The notes below the pieces were generated by a model. It saw nothing but the letters and a program-made list of their open reading frames with translations. It searched no databases and was not told the origin of the DNA. A stretch of 60,000 nt of DNA, from assembly GCF_964355755.1 (NCBI RefSeq), contig NC_092675.1, positions 9,005,312 to 9,065,311 on the forward strand, in the 5' to 3' direction. The DNA comes from Antedon mediterranea. Lineage: Eukaryota > Echinodermata > Crinoidea > Comatulida > Antedonidae. This document shows, in pieces, positions 1 to 11,140 of this stretch (position 1 is the stretch's first letter; each line of letters opens with the position of its first letter). A program made the translations under genes and the position numbers.

Positions 1-711
1 CTGACTAATATATCACGAAGGTTGGGAGGTCTACGAAATGCAATAATGGGTGGTTCCGGAAAAACAGTCCTCAGACGTTATGTGGACTGTAGAATGGGCA
101 TATGTTTCTCAATAAATTAATAGCCCGTAATGGAGGCAACCTAGGGTGATAGGTTGTGACCAATGGCACTCTGGTCGAACTTTGCTGACGTGGTTTGTAC
201 GTCAGTGTTTGACATCGAGGAATATCTTTTGCTTTCTTTATAGTAGTTTCGATGTATTCCTTCTTGTAATTTCTATTCCGGAAATGTCCGGTTAGGTCTT
301 CGGTACGATTCTGAAAATCTATATCTGAAGAACAGATACGTCTGATACGTAATGCTTTACTGTTCCGTATGTTTTTAGTCCAGTGTTGGGGATGACAACT
401 GCTAGGGAGCAGGTACATATTTTTATCAGTGGGTTTACGGAATAGGTCAGTTTTGAGAGTACCATTTTCTATGGTCACTATAGTGTCCACAAAATCAACG
501 CTACTAGTGGATTTGGTAACTGTAAATCTTAGGATCGATGGAGTGTTTTTTTACCATCACAGAAACAGATTTGGCCACCTTATCCGCAATTTCCGGGGTG
601 GGTTCCGTTGTGAATTTACGATATATAATGAAGCTGTCTTAAGGATTCCTCTTAATAAAATTTGATGTCCATAGCAACAGTGGCAGAACCTTTATCAGCG
701 GGTTTAATTCA
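1..711 (-). mobile_element. Penelope-like element, 3' part (RT remnant, broken)
   Basis: Read on the minus strand, the stretch just left of base 700 encodes IKPADKGSATVAMD, the usual opening of a Penelope-like reverse transcriptase. A DPT/EPTPEIADKV-like segment follows after stops and a frame change. From about 490 leftwards the frame continues with the post-palm part (TDLFRKPTDKNMYLL, SCHPQHW, KALRIRRICS) and reaches a RRPPNLRDI-like motif at the window edge. The palm core with the catalytic aspartates is missing between these blocks, so there is an internal deletion and the copy cannot be active. It continues at 1155-1870 beyond a nested LINE tail. The family assignment rests on motif recognition only. 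Confidence 0.7.
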
Positions 712-1154
712 ATTCAATTCAATTTCAATTTCTTTTATTTCGGAAATATCATCCATATTAATAAACGTATAAAAAATAAATAAAAAATCGTAAACTCTAA
801 ACATAAATATATAGAATGCTTCTCCATCTACAATACATTTTGGAGTTATGGAGCATATTTTTGCAAACACAAGCAACAAGGATGTTACCACTATTCAACA
901 TACGTTGCATAAAACCATAGGTAGATTTTAGCATGTACTCATTAAAGGAAGGGACACCATGTTCAATAAACATTGCACTGGCACTACTACTTCTAGAGAC
1001 ATTAAGTATACGGCGCAGAGCATTATTGTAACATACATTAAGAGATCTAATATTCTTCATACGATAGTTACACCAAAGGGCTGCACAATACATATTAATA
1101 CAGTAAGATCTAAAGAGACAACATTTAACATTGGTAATTAATGATGATAGCTGA
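712..1154 (-). mobile_element. 5'-truncated LINE 3' end nested in the Penelope-like element
   Basis: The minus-strand ORF ending near 797 has the C-terminal reverse-transcriptase pattern of invertebrate LINEs of the CR1/L2 type (LFRSYCINMYCAALWCNY, YNNALRRILNVSR, STYGFMQR). It is followed by a short UTR and a (ATTGA)n-like tail at about 709-735. The Penelope-like coding sequence stops on one side and resumes on the other, so this is a nested insertion. I could not see a clean target duplication. Confidence 0.6.
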
Positions 1155-1870
1155 CGCAATTTGGCAATGGCCTGCCTCTCTTGTTTTGAGAGATTGTCAC
1201 GTTTATCTGGACTCGGGACGTAGTTTTGGGTGGACGATTTTTAGGTGGATTCCAGGAACTTTTTGGTTTAAATTTGTTAACGTTGCCTTCGTTTTGCGTG
1301 GTGCTGCTGTCTGAATCAGCAAAATATTCACGTAATCGTAATCTTCTAGAGAAAGACTCTATATCCAAAGATAGTTGTTGTGCGCCGACCTGCCTTGGTT
1401 TTGGGCAGAATTTAAGTCCTCGGGAAAGAAGTTTTTTCTCTCCTTCGGGAAGTCGACAATTAATTTCAACAACTGAATCAGAGGTGTTGCTCTGATTCTT
1501 GTTATAAGTCCCAACGAACCTTCTGCAGGGTTTCCTAAAAGCCCTGAAGTCATCCGAAGGTAGAGTCATTTGTGTTGAAATGACCAAGTCTGCAGGTAGA
1601 CCAAATTTGTGATGTTCCCTTCGGGCCATTACCGTTGATTGTTTACGACAGTCATTGGCGATAATCCTGAGTTTGTTTTGAAACTAGGATGCAGGAAGTT
1701 CTCTTTTCAACTTCTTAGTTCTAGAGTGAATTTCAACGTCAAACTCAGTGAGTATTTTGCGGCAATTGCCAATTTGGATCTCATTGAGATCTCTAATTTT
1801 GTTCAAATACCTTTTTTAATAGATACAGTACTACATATCTACATAAATAAAGTACATAAAAAAAATTAAA
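1155..1870 (-). mobile_element. Penelope-like element, N-terminal part
   Basis: Minus-strand sequence encodes EKKLLSRGLKFCPKP, then LSLDIESFSRRLRLREYF and FKPKSSWNPP, the conserved N-terminal blocks of Penelope-like proteins. In a neighbouring frame it ends with NLSKQERQAIAKLRQ immediately before the nested LINE at 1154. The block that should follow (IKPADKG) is found at about 700, confirming that the two halves were once contiguous. Frameshifts are present. Confidence 0.6.
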
Positions 1871-2461
1871 TTATATATATTTATAATTTTTTTTTTTTTT
1901 TTTTTTTTCGATCGAGATACGGTATTGTTCAGTCTATCTGAAGATCGTTTAACGTGAAACACCGTGTAATAGACGTCCGTGTTCCATCTACTTTATAAAA
2001 ATATATATTCGCTCTTGATTCAAATTGAGCACGTTTGCAGCATCAACGCATCTATATAAATTATATATATATATATAAATATGAATACAGGATTAAGATT
2101 ATAATATACAGCATTTAAAATTACCCACTATTAATTAATAAAATCACTTTAGATTAAGTTACTACAATCCTGAATTTGATTAGGGTGATTACTAAGCTTT
2201 CTTTTAAAATATGTCCAAGAGTTACAGACGGATGTATCTTTGAGATCCAAAGGCAAGGAATGCTAAATTTACCCGAATCCATACTTGTTATATATATTTG
2301 GCTTATAATATATAAGTTTTAATTGAAACTCTTAAACTATTTTTCCCTTTAGAATCGTAATGGTCATTTTATCGTCATTGATGTGATATATTTTCAATTG
2401 TTTTGTGCTAGTTCGATTAAAGTTAAACTTTATTCAATTAAACATGTTGTTTTGGGTGTTT
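1871..2461. other. AT-rich non-coding stretch
   Basis: Contains a run of about 18 T at 1891-1908 and TATA dinucleotide runs near 2060. I see no gene or recognisable element. Confidence 0.6.
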
Positions 2462-4520
2462 TTTTTTTGCTGCTGGTGGTATCTACAATATCTAAGGTAC
2501 AAGTTCAAAGTTCAAGTTCAAAAAATATTTATTTATTCAACAATGGCATTATACAGTATAATATAATTATAGGTGTGTACATAAATAAAAACATAGTAAT
2601 AAGCCATCATTTGGGGTCTTCTCTAGAAGAAAACAAGTTTCTTGTCTCGAGAAAGACGCCAGAAACAATACACATACATTTACAATTTACTACATAAAAT
2701 AATAAATAAAAACAAAAACGATGAAATAAAAATAGATACTTTCAGTGTACTACAATCATAATAATATTAAAATTAGTATAAAGAAATAAGATATTTTTTT
2801 AAATTTTTTCGAAAAGTATAAAGAGATTTAAAATGCTTTAGTTTATCATCAAGATCATTCCAGATTCGCGGTCCTGAAACAGAAACAAAATATTCGGAAA
2901 TTTTCAGTCTAAAAGGAGGTACATCAAGATGCTGAAATTTATTGTCGATACGTAAATAGTACTTGTGTGATTTTTTATGATGACTTAATAGATTAGACAT
3001 TGTCACAGGGAGTTTGGTATTAAAGAATTGAAAAATAAAGGAAGCAATTTGTGTTGTAAATAGATCATGTAGACTAAGAATATTGAGTTTTTTAAGTAAA
3101 GGTTGGGAAGGGGCGAGATAGTGAGAGAAAGTAATAATACGGGCAGCACGTTTAATTTGTTTATTAAGTTTTTCTAAATTTGATGGGTAGTCGGCTGCCC
3201 AAATAATGTTGCAATAAAGAAGATGAGGTTGTATAAGGGTGTTATATAACTAGAGTAAGATATGTTGTGGAAAAAAGTGTCTTAATTTACAAAGGATGCC
3301 AATTACTTTAGATATCTTTTTAGATACATACGCTTGATGACTGGTGCATCTCAAGTATTCATGTAGATAAACTCCGAGGAATAGTACTTCGGGTTTACGT
3401 TCAACAATATTATTGTTAATGTAAATATTAAGATTAGAGAAATCAATTTGTCTTTGTTGAGTACGAAATAAAATGTAATTAGTTTTCTGTACATTAACAA
3501 TAAGCTTATTTGAGATGAACCAGTCAGTCATTTTATTTAGTTCAGTGTTGACGGTGTTATATAAGACATTGATATCAGAATGAGAAAACAAAATCGTAGT
3601 ATCATCAGCAAAGGATATGACTTTCAGAGTGTCACTTGATCTAGAAAGATCATTTACATAAATTAAAAATAGTAGTGGTCCTAAAACCGACCCTTGAGGC
3701 ACTCCGCAATTTACAGCCTCCACTGATGATTTAAGGTAGGCTATATACTTGGGGTAAATGGGGTCTCTAGTCTAACTTTAGAGGGGTCTGCCAGGGCCAA
3801 GGCAGTGTACAGATAGTCTGGAATAAGGTCATTTGGTATTTCTTACAATGTGCTAAATCATATAACATTGGTTGCTGGTGGTAACTACAATATCTAAGCT
3901 AGACCAGTTGGGGGAATGGAGTCTCTAGTCGAACTTTAGAGGGGTCTGCCAGGGCCAGGGCAGTGTACAGATAGTCTGTAATAGGTCATTTGGTATTGCT
4001 TACAATGTGCTAAATCATATAACATTGGTTGCTGGTGGTATCTACAATATCTAAGCTGGGCTAGTTGGGGGAAGGGGAGCCTCTAGTCTAACTTTAGGGT
4101 GTCTGGCACTTGCGGTGCAGCAGACAATTAGTCTGTTGTTATCCATTTAGTATTGTATGAACACAACTTGTTCATTTGGAATTAATTTTGAGTGGTACCT
4201 CACTCATCTATGCTAACCCGATTTTAGGCCCTCCCTCAGGGGGTCTGGCGGGCCTTTTGCAGCAGAGAAAAAGTCTGTCGTTTGTGATACTGGTATAAGG
4301 ATGCCAATGGGCATCCCATGGTGGTAAAATTAGGTGGTACCTATCTCATCTAACCTGGGCCGATTTTTTAGCACGTTTCAGGGTCCCCCCGGTCTAGACG
4401 CAGCAGGGGGTACCCGGCAGACTCCCATTTTCATTGACTTCAAGTGACCCCCAACACACTCAAATAGTCAGATAGCTCATCTAACCAAATGTCTCTGGGC
4501 TGCCGGTCTATAGAGGGCGC
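2462..4520. repeat. Tandem/dispersed repeat (~157-bp unit) interrupted by a LINE
   Basis: Units beginning with TCTCTAGTCTAACTTTAG recur near 3762, 3918 and 4080 (period about 157-160 bp). Each contains GGTCTGCC and the block CTGGTGGTATCTACAATATC. The left edge of another unit (CTGGTGGTATCTACAATATC at 2470-2490) lies immediately before the LINE at 2498-3735, so the LINE landed inside the array. The diverged right part (4205-4520) is similar to 37,840-38,125 inside intron 1 of the convertase gene, so the repeat is dispersed. Its function is unknown. Confidence 0.65.
2498..3735 (-). mobile_element. 5'-truncated non-LTR retrotransposon (RT C-terminal half)
   Basis: The minus-strand ORF at 3723-3250 opens with NCGVPQGSVLGPLLFLIYVNDL and carries the catalytic block FADDTTILF. 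After an in-frame break near 3250 the frame continues to about 2773 with the typical LINE ending SGPRIWNDL followed by FRKNLKKYL. The 3' tail is AT-rich and ends near 2500. The element lacks the endonuclease and the N-terminal RT, so it is a 5'-truncated dead copy inserted in the surrounding repeat. Confidence 0.8.
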
Positions 4521-6054
4521 CCGGCTCCCGAGGTTCAATTATAAATGGCATAACAGGTATTTTTCAAGATGCCGATTTTATTGAATACATGTCGCAATAT
4601 GATATTATTGGTTTGCTTTAAACATGGGAAAAATAGTGTCATATACAAAATTAGTGGATATAATTGTTTTTGGAAATTAACCGATAAACGTATTAGTTAT
4701 ATTGCAGAAGAACTTTATAGTGCAAGAAAATATATTTTGTGGGTGAAAATAAATGTTAGCATAAATAAGAAAGTAATTGGGTTTATATATAGACCTCCAC
4801 ATAACTCTAAATACGCATCAAATAACTTCTTTAACATATTGGCTGACGAATTTCTTCACTATATGTCAACATATAACCAGGAATATATCATAGGTGATGT
4901 TAACGGTCGAACTGGTAATGCGAAAGACTACATATCAAATGATGATTTCCCTTTAGGCTATGACGAGAACCTTAATGTCGATGTTGGCATCGACATTGTA
5001 AATCGTCTGAATAAGGATACTATGATTAATAATTATGGCTAGGACATTCTAGAATTGTACGATACGAATTGTTGATGGTAGAATAAACATAAAATGATTT
5101 TGTGTTTGCAATTACTTGCTATCAACGAGTAATAATGTTAAAAATATTAACTCCCTAAATATTGACGAAAGAATGAAATCTGATCACATGCCGATTTTTT
5201 TTAAAGTTTTATATGATTTACATGCGCATTGCCAAACAACGCAACCCACATTGAAGCAAAAATGGATATTAGATACAAATACACATGGGCAGATGACTAT
5301 GCTCAAACATTTAAAAATAGATGTTACCATGAGTACATGGACGAAATCGATAACAATTTCAAGTTGGCAATCAGCGAAAATAAAATTGAAATAGCTATTT
5401 CTTCATTTGAACTATGCATGTAAAGACATATTAAACCAATAATTAAAAAATCAGGAAAAGCAATTAATAATAATACCTGGTATGATAAAGAATGTATAAC
5501 CATGAAAATACAAGTTTAAAAAAAATTATCACAGTTTAGACATTTTCGAACAGAGGAATTTTTAAAAATATATATAAATACTAAAAGCAATTACAAAAAA
5601 CTATTAAAACATAAAAAAGTAGACTACTACAAAACAAAAAGGAAAAACATAATAAGACTCCTCAAAGATAACGATAAAAGATTCTGGCAAAACCTCTGAT
5701 AAGAAAAAAACAATCCATCAAATGAAATCTTATTAATGGAATGGCATCGATACTTTAGTAATTTATATTGCATCAAAGATAGCAATCGGTAGCAAACACT
5801 TCCAAAAATTGCAAACTTAGTGGACAACTTGCCCTATTTCAATCAAATATTGAACACAGAAATTAAATTAGATGAAGTCATAAGTGCATTTAAAGCACAA
5901 CAAAGGCTAAAGCCCCGGGTATTGATGGTATCAAGAGCGAAATATTATAATTGTCGCAAATTTTGTATATGAGAAAGTTAAGTTTCTCTTCAACTTAATA
6001 TTTGTCCGTGGGAATTTCCCTCAACGTTGCGCCACCAATGTGATTAGAACAACT

Positions 6055-7370
6055 AGAGGGTGAGCTCGCTTCGCTCGCTCCCACTCTAGGAAGTGTGGAC
6101 GATGGTTCTCGGAATGATACAAATGTTCTCCTTGTACATTTTCTGTCGGTTACCATTATTGAAAATGCTTGACATTCGTAAAACTATTTCACAGTGTTTT
6201 AGATGATTAATAACATTTTAAAGTATAGTGTTTATTGTTTGGGGAGGCGGAGTTCATTTGAGGGAGGTGCTTATTCGAGGGATATATGTTAATTTTTTTA
6301 GTTTTAATAATATGGTAACATTTATAATCAAATGAAATCCTGTAATAGATATGAAAAGTGGTAAAAAAGAATAACAAATGCTTGGTAAATTGTAGATAAC
6401 AGTGCGATGAATTCTACTACAAATAGTATAATTGTGTTATTATAAATGTGCATGGACGTTTATTAGATAGTTGGGTTGGGGGGGGGGATTATTATTCAAA
6501 TGGATGTTTTATTGAAGAGGCGTTTATTCAAATAAATACCATCCTAATAATTATTAATACATTATTTAATTTAAACATCTTTTGAAACTGCCGTGACAGA
6601 GTGGGCCCAAGAAAGAAAGACATTACGGCTTGCAACATGGGCAGACATCTCGGTCCTAACGGGACACAGATAGCCTACAGTTATTCCTGCCAGCTTACTT
6701 AATAAAACTCAGCTATCGGGATTTCACTCGATTTTAAACAAAATTTCTTATCATCAAATCTCCCTATGTAATTTTATAATACTATTTCCCATAATAATTA
6801 TATTCCGATTCCTTATGGCATATATTTAATTTGATCTATATTAATTTGCAGTATAATTTTAATTTTTTAACTACTGTACCAACACACACGCGCGGTCCGT
6901 TCCTAAAATAAACAAAAAACTGAAATGGCTATGCAACTTAAGCTCCAGTCCTACTATCGGTTTGTTTCTTCCTTCTTCCAAAGGGGGACACTGTATTGAT
7001 TGATGGAAAGTGCCTGTTTCCAGTTACCTTTAAGGTCAAATCTATTATTTTAACTGCTCCCTTGTGTATAAAAGAGAGAAAATAGTTGAAACCAGGTTGT
7101 TGCAAGGTGAACCCGGAAATTACTTTGACCCGCGAAGAATTGAAATTGAGTTGAAAATCTACTGTTGAAATCATAAATTTTGTTAAAAAACTTTTTATAA
7201 TATCTTCCTAAGATAGAAATATGGAACAATAGCGTCGATGTGAAAACTAATGTTATCAAATCTACGTTTCGCGGTACATCTGAGATAGATCAGGTAGGTA
7301 TCCAAGGCGGAGATTTGTACCGAAGTTTTTGCATTGTGCTCACCTATGTCAGAATTAACCATAATTTATA
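6055..7370. other. Unidentified insertion(s) within the LINE
   Basis: The RT reading breaks after the GNFPQR-like block near 6030 and resumes at IHKKG near 7385. The intervening sequence starts with GAGCTCGCTTCGCTCGCTC and GATGGTTCTCGGAA, which resembles short parts of the dispersed family at 13,330-13,400 and 49,890-49,950. It also contains G-rich runs near 6475. No coding potential was recognised. Confidence 0.45.
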
Positions 7371-8376
7371 TATAGATACATAAAAAAGGAAAAATATTGA
7401 ACCTCAAAACTATAGAGGGCAATCTCTGATACCAATCAGGTTTCCTTTATATCATCAATAATAGACTCATAGACTGGAAAGATAAATGGAACATTTTGAA
7501 TTAGGAGCAAGCCGGGTTTAGGAAAAGATATCGAACCCTCGATAATATATTTATTTTTAACACAATGGTATCTAAATATCTTAGTAAGAAAAGGGGCAGA
7601 ATTGTTGTTACTTTTGTCGACTTAAAATGTCCCTTTGATTCAATAAACCACAATCTGTACCTTACTTACAAATTAAAGAAACTAGGTTTGCAAGGTGAAA
7701 TTTTAAATGTAATTATTTCACTCTAACGTTGTTTGTTAAAATTGAAAATAAATTATTGGATTCCCTAAAAAATAAAATTGGTATAAAACGAGGGTCACAA
7801 TTATCATCTCTTTTATTTCCTTCTACAAGATTTAAGTGATAATTTAAATTATACAAACAATCTGATAAAATACAGATTAGAGATTGTGAAATTAATCACT
7901 TATTATACGCAGACGATCTTGTACTAATAGAAGACACTGTTAAATGTTTACAGAGACTGATTAAGTATAGGTAAATATTGTGTTGACTGGGGATTAACTG
8001 TAAATGCAGAAAAAACCAAAATCAAATTAAATTATTAAAAGTAAGAAGTATTGCCAAAAAATGGTTTTATAAGAAGAACTCCATTGAAATTATTGATTCG
8101 TTTAAGTATCATGGGTTGTAGTTAGTGCAAATGGAAAGTGGAATAATACAATAGATAATAACACCAATACTCACATATGGCTCAGAAATATGGGGATTTC
8201 ATAGTTTAAAGAGAGTTGAAAAGGTACACACACAATTTTGTAGATATGCCATTGGAATCGGAAATAGTGCCACAAATCTTTTAGTTCTTTCAGAAATGCG
8301 GCGTTTTCCGATGAATGTAACTTGCATATTAAATACTATTTGTTTATGGTTATATATCTTAAACACTAGTAAAGTA

Positions 8377-9275
8377 TGAACAGTATATTTAAATGGTGCG
8401 AAGAAAATGGTATGAAACTGAATGAGAAAAAAGCGGTTGAACTGCGCATTACATGTAAGAGAACACCAACTGAGTTTGACCCAATCACTGTGAATGGATC
8501 TGAAGTCAAGTGTGTTGAGCATGCAAAGTTACTAGGTGTCAATCTTGACCGTAAATTGTCGTGGCAGACGCATGTTGACTGTTTAACCAAGCGCGTTGTA
8601 CCAAGGTTGTTTTTTCTTAAACAACTCAAGAGGTCTGGCTTAGATAGACTGGAACTGCTCCGATACTATCAAACAGTGATACGACCAGTTCTCGAATATG
8701 CCTATGCTGTTTGGTCCCCGAGTTTATCCAAAGCACAATCTGACCAAATCGAACATGTCCAAAGAAGAGCGTGTAACATAATATGCCCCGATGGTACCTC
8801 GTATGCTGATACCCGCAGATACATTAACATCATCACTCTATCTGAACGCCGCGAGAAGTTTTCAAGAAAATTCTTTGATAAAATAAAAAAAGATCATAGA
8901 TTACACTCTCTCTTACCTAAACCTCCCACACACAACCATCAGCTCCGACGCGTTAGATCGTTCACCCTCCCCAAAGTCAGGACACAACGCACAAAAAACT
9001 TCATTACTTTCTCCACGGAGTTTTCAATGATTGGTGAATGATCAGAAACTGAGTTATGATAAGCAAATTGTGAACCCCTTTTGGTTTGTGTTACTGGATG
9101 TACTATGTTGGCCATTGAAAGACTGATTTGTGGACTATGATATATTTTAGTAACTTGTTTGGTCTGTGTTATACTATGTTTTTTTTTGTTATATTTATTA
9201 TTATATTTATGTCAACTTCATCACTGTTTATGATGCAATAAAGGAAATAAAATAAAATAAAAATAAATAAAAATA
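8377..9275 (+). mobile_element. L2/CR1-like LINE 3' end with 7-bp target duplication
   Basis: The ORF to 9041 encodes the RT thumb and C-terminus of an L2/CR1-like LINE: WCEENGMKLNEKKAVEL, KLLGVNLDRKLSW, RYYQTVIRPVLEYAYAVW and the ending RRVRSFTLPK. A 3' UTR and an (AAATA)n tail follow at 9237-9275. TAAAGTA occurs at 8370-8376 and again at 9276-9282. Removing the insert plus one copy rejoins the host LINE reading LNTSKVRFISKFYNF. The nearest ATG (8376) is created by the junction and is not a real start. Confidence 0.8.
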
Positions 9276-9896
9276 TAAAGTAAGATTCATATCAAAATTC
9301 TATAATTTTCAAATTAAATAGGTTGAGAGAAACGAAGAATGTTGGGCGATGCAAGTTAAGAATTTACTTTTTCAAATAGGTTTTGGATATTTTTTGATGA
9401 TACAGCATGTAGAAGATCATAAGTATTTCATTAGAGAAATTAAATTACGTCTACAGGATATTGAAAGGCAAAATTATCGAGAAAATTAAACGTTATTCAA
9501 GGTTGAAATATTACAAAGAAATTAAGACGGATTTTAAATTAGAAGATTTTCCTGTTGTTATTCAAAACTTTAAGTTTAAAAAAATCATGACTAACTAAGT
9601 TAAGATGGACAGGAATTTAAAGGGAAAAACGAATCTGTAAAGTCTGCAAATGTAATGAGGTTGAAAACGAATATCACTTTGTTTTAGTATGTCCATACTA
9701 CAACGAAATTAGACACTCCTTTTTAAAAACAAAAGAAAAAAATAATCAATAACCTGGTAAGATTTGCCTTTTCGCATTTAAAAGGAGAATTAATTATTTT
9801 GCTGTTACTACTTCTTAAATGTTATAATAATTATGTACTATTTTCTATTATTGTACTTGGGCCTACATACTATTGAATAAATGAATAAATAGAGAT

Positions 9897-10200
9897 GTTA
9901 TAGCGTTTTCATAATTTCCGTAGAGTTTTCATAGAAATGTCTATAGAATTTCCATAGAAAGGTCTATAGAAATTCCATAGAAATTCTATAGAATTTCCAT
10001 AGAGTTTCTATAGAATTTCCATAGAATTTTAATAAAATTTCCATAGACTTTCCATAGAAATATCTATAGAATTTTCATAGAGTTTTCATAGAGTTTATAG
10101 AATTTCTATAGATTGTTTCTATAAAAACCTTTATAGAAAATCTATAGAAAAGTCTATAGATCTTTTATAGATTTTTTATATAATATCTATAGAAAATGTT
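9897..10200. repeat. AT-rich tandem repeat of CTATAGAA/CCATAGAA words
   Basis: About 300 bp of imperfect repetition of TTCTATAGAA and TTTCCATAGAAA, words that are themselves near-palindromic. It starts directly after the LINE tail. It has no coding capacity. Confidence 0.85.
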
Positions 10201-10619
10201 TGTAAGGGAGAAGATGGCTTTACAGTACCCACTGTTGTGACTTCTGTTGCCACAGCAACTTTGGATACCTTCAAAATTTCCTCTGAAAAGTTAAGGATAG
10301 AAGCATGGGAGCATTTAAAAATCAGGCCAAATTAATTTAACAAGGAAAGCTCCTATATTTAAATATTTGTTAATGTTAGAAATATATATTTCACCATGAA
10401 AGAGGGTAAGTAAGCCCTTTAAATCCACCACTGAAAGCATATGATAGCAACAATTTTCAGTTTTTAGTATGGATCCATGATTCATAATGTGTGTGGAGGT
10501 CTAATGAAAACAAATTGTTGGTCATTATTCAACTTATTGTGACTAAGGTCTATCACTTTTAAACATGAATAATTTGCATATACAGTAATTAAAAATTGAT
10601 TATTTTTAATTTAATAAAC
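10201..10619. other. Non-coding stretch, no feature recognised
   Basis: A short plus-strand open stretch near 10,205-10,335 (GFTVPTVVTSVATATLD) is too short and context-free to call. Nothing else was recognised. Confidence 0.4.
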
Positions 10620-11140
10620 TCACCGGCAAGAAAGAGGAGTTCATCATCATTAATGTATTCTGCTTCTTTGCCTTGACACGCTGATTGATGGGATTCATAA
10701 TGATATAGAAATCACCAGCACACTCCAAAATCCTCTCTATTTGTCATTTCAGTTTTCGGTATTTTTCATCAGTCACAATAAACTGACTTAATAGCCAGAC
10801 CACACTGCAGCCAACATCATTTTCCAGTAGCCATTTATATTTCCCAAAACAGATGGTAAACATTTCTTCGCCTCTTTTTCAGATGACTTTTGATGTCGTA
10901 ACTAGTCAGCCACGGTTACTTGAGAAAATTTTGATATTTCTGTAGCCTTCACCGAGCAATTGAGCCGTGCCTCTCCCCTCTTGTACACCGGTACCTGTGG
11001 ATATTAGTGTATCCGCTTATGATTGTTTAAATTTTGTTTCAATGTAAACAGTTTTATACATTCAGAGCATGGAAGCTTCTTTTCCTTATGGGTTTGTACA
11101 TACTTAACAAGATGGGACTTTGTTGAGAAATCCAATTAAC
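10620..11140 (-). pseudogene. Broken C2H2 zinc-finger ORF
   Basis: The minus strand at 11,069-11,007 encodes a classical finger with Cys-x2-Cys, 12 residues, then His-x3-His (CSECIKLF...NNHKRIH), preceded by a linker-like HKEKKLP and part of another finger that lacks its cysteines. TAA follows the finger directly. Beyond it the frame reads GEARLNCSVKATEISKFSQV and NINGYWKMMLAAVWSGY with several stops, then EYINDDELLFLAG near 10,640. These blocks look protein-derived but broken. The family is not recognised; it could be a mobile-element protein or a dead host gene. Confidence 0.45.

Larger units (their letters stand above)
4530..9893 (+). mobile_element. Degenerate near-full-length LINE (EEP endonuclease + RT), carrying insertions
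   Basis: An open stretch at 4569-5042 encodes an apurinic-type endonuclease domain (IGFIYRPPHNS, then IIGDVNGRTGNAKDYI). The linker and RT follow in broken frames: YYKTKRKNIIRLLKDNDKRFW near 5620, an APGIDGI-like block near 5910, IHKKG near 7385, QAGFRKRYRTLDNIF near 7510, VTFVDLKCPFDSINHN near 7610, and a TRQGC-like block near 7790. A zinc-knuckle-like end (CKVCKCNEVENEYHFVLVCPYY) lies near 9640, and a (GAATAAAT)n tail ends at about 9893. Two stretches do not belong to it: 6055-7370 and 8377-9275. Many stops and frameshifts make it inactive. Confidence 0.75.

Noticed and set aside
8376-9041. Independent 221-codon host gene
   Set aside because: It is the C-terminal part of an L2/CR1-like reverse transcriptase, truncated at the target-site duplication.
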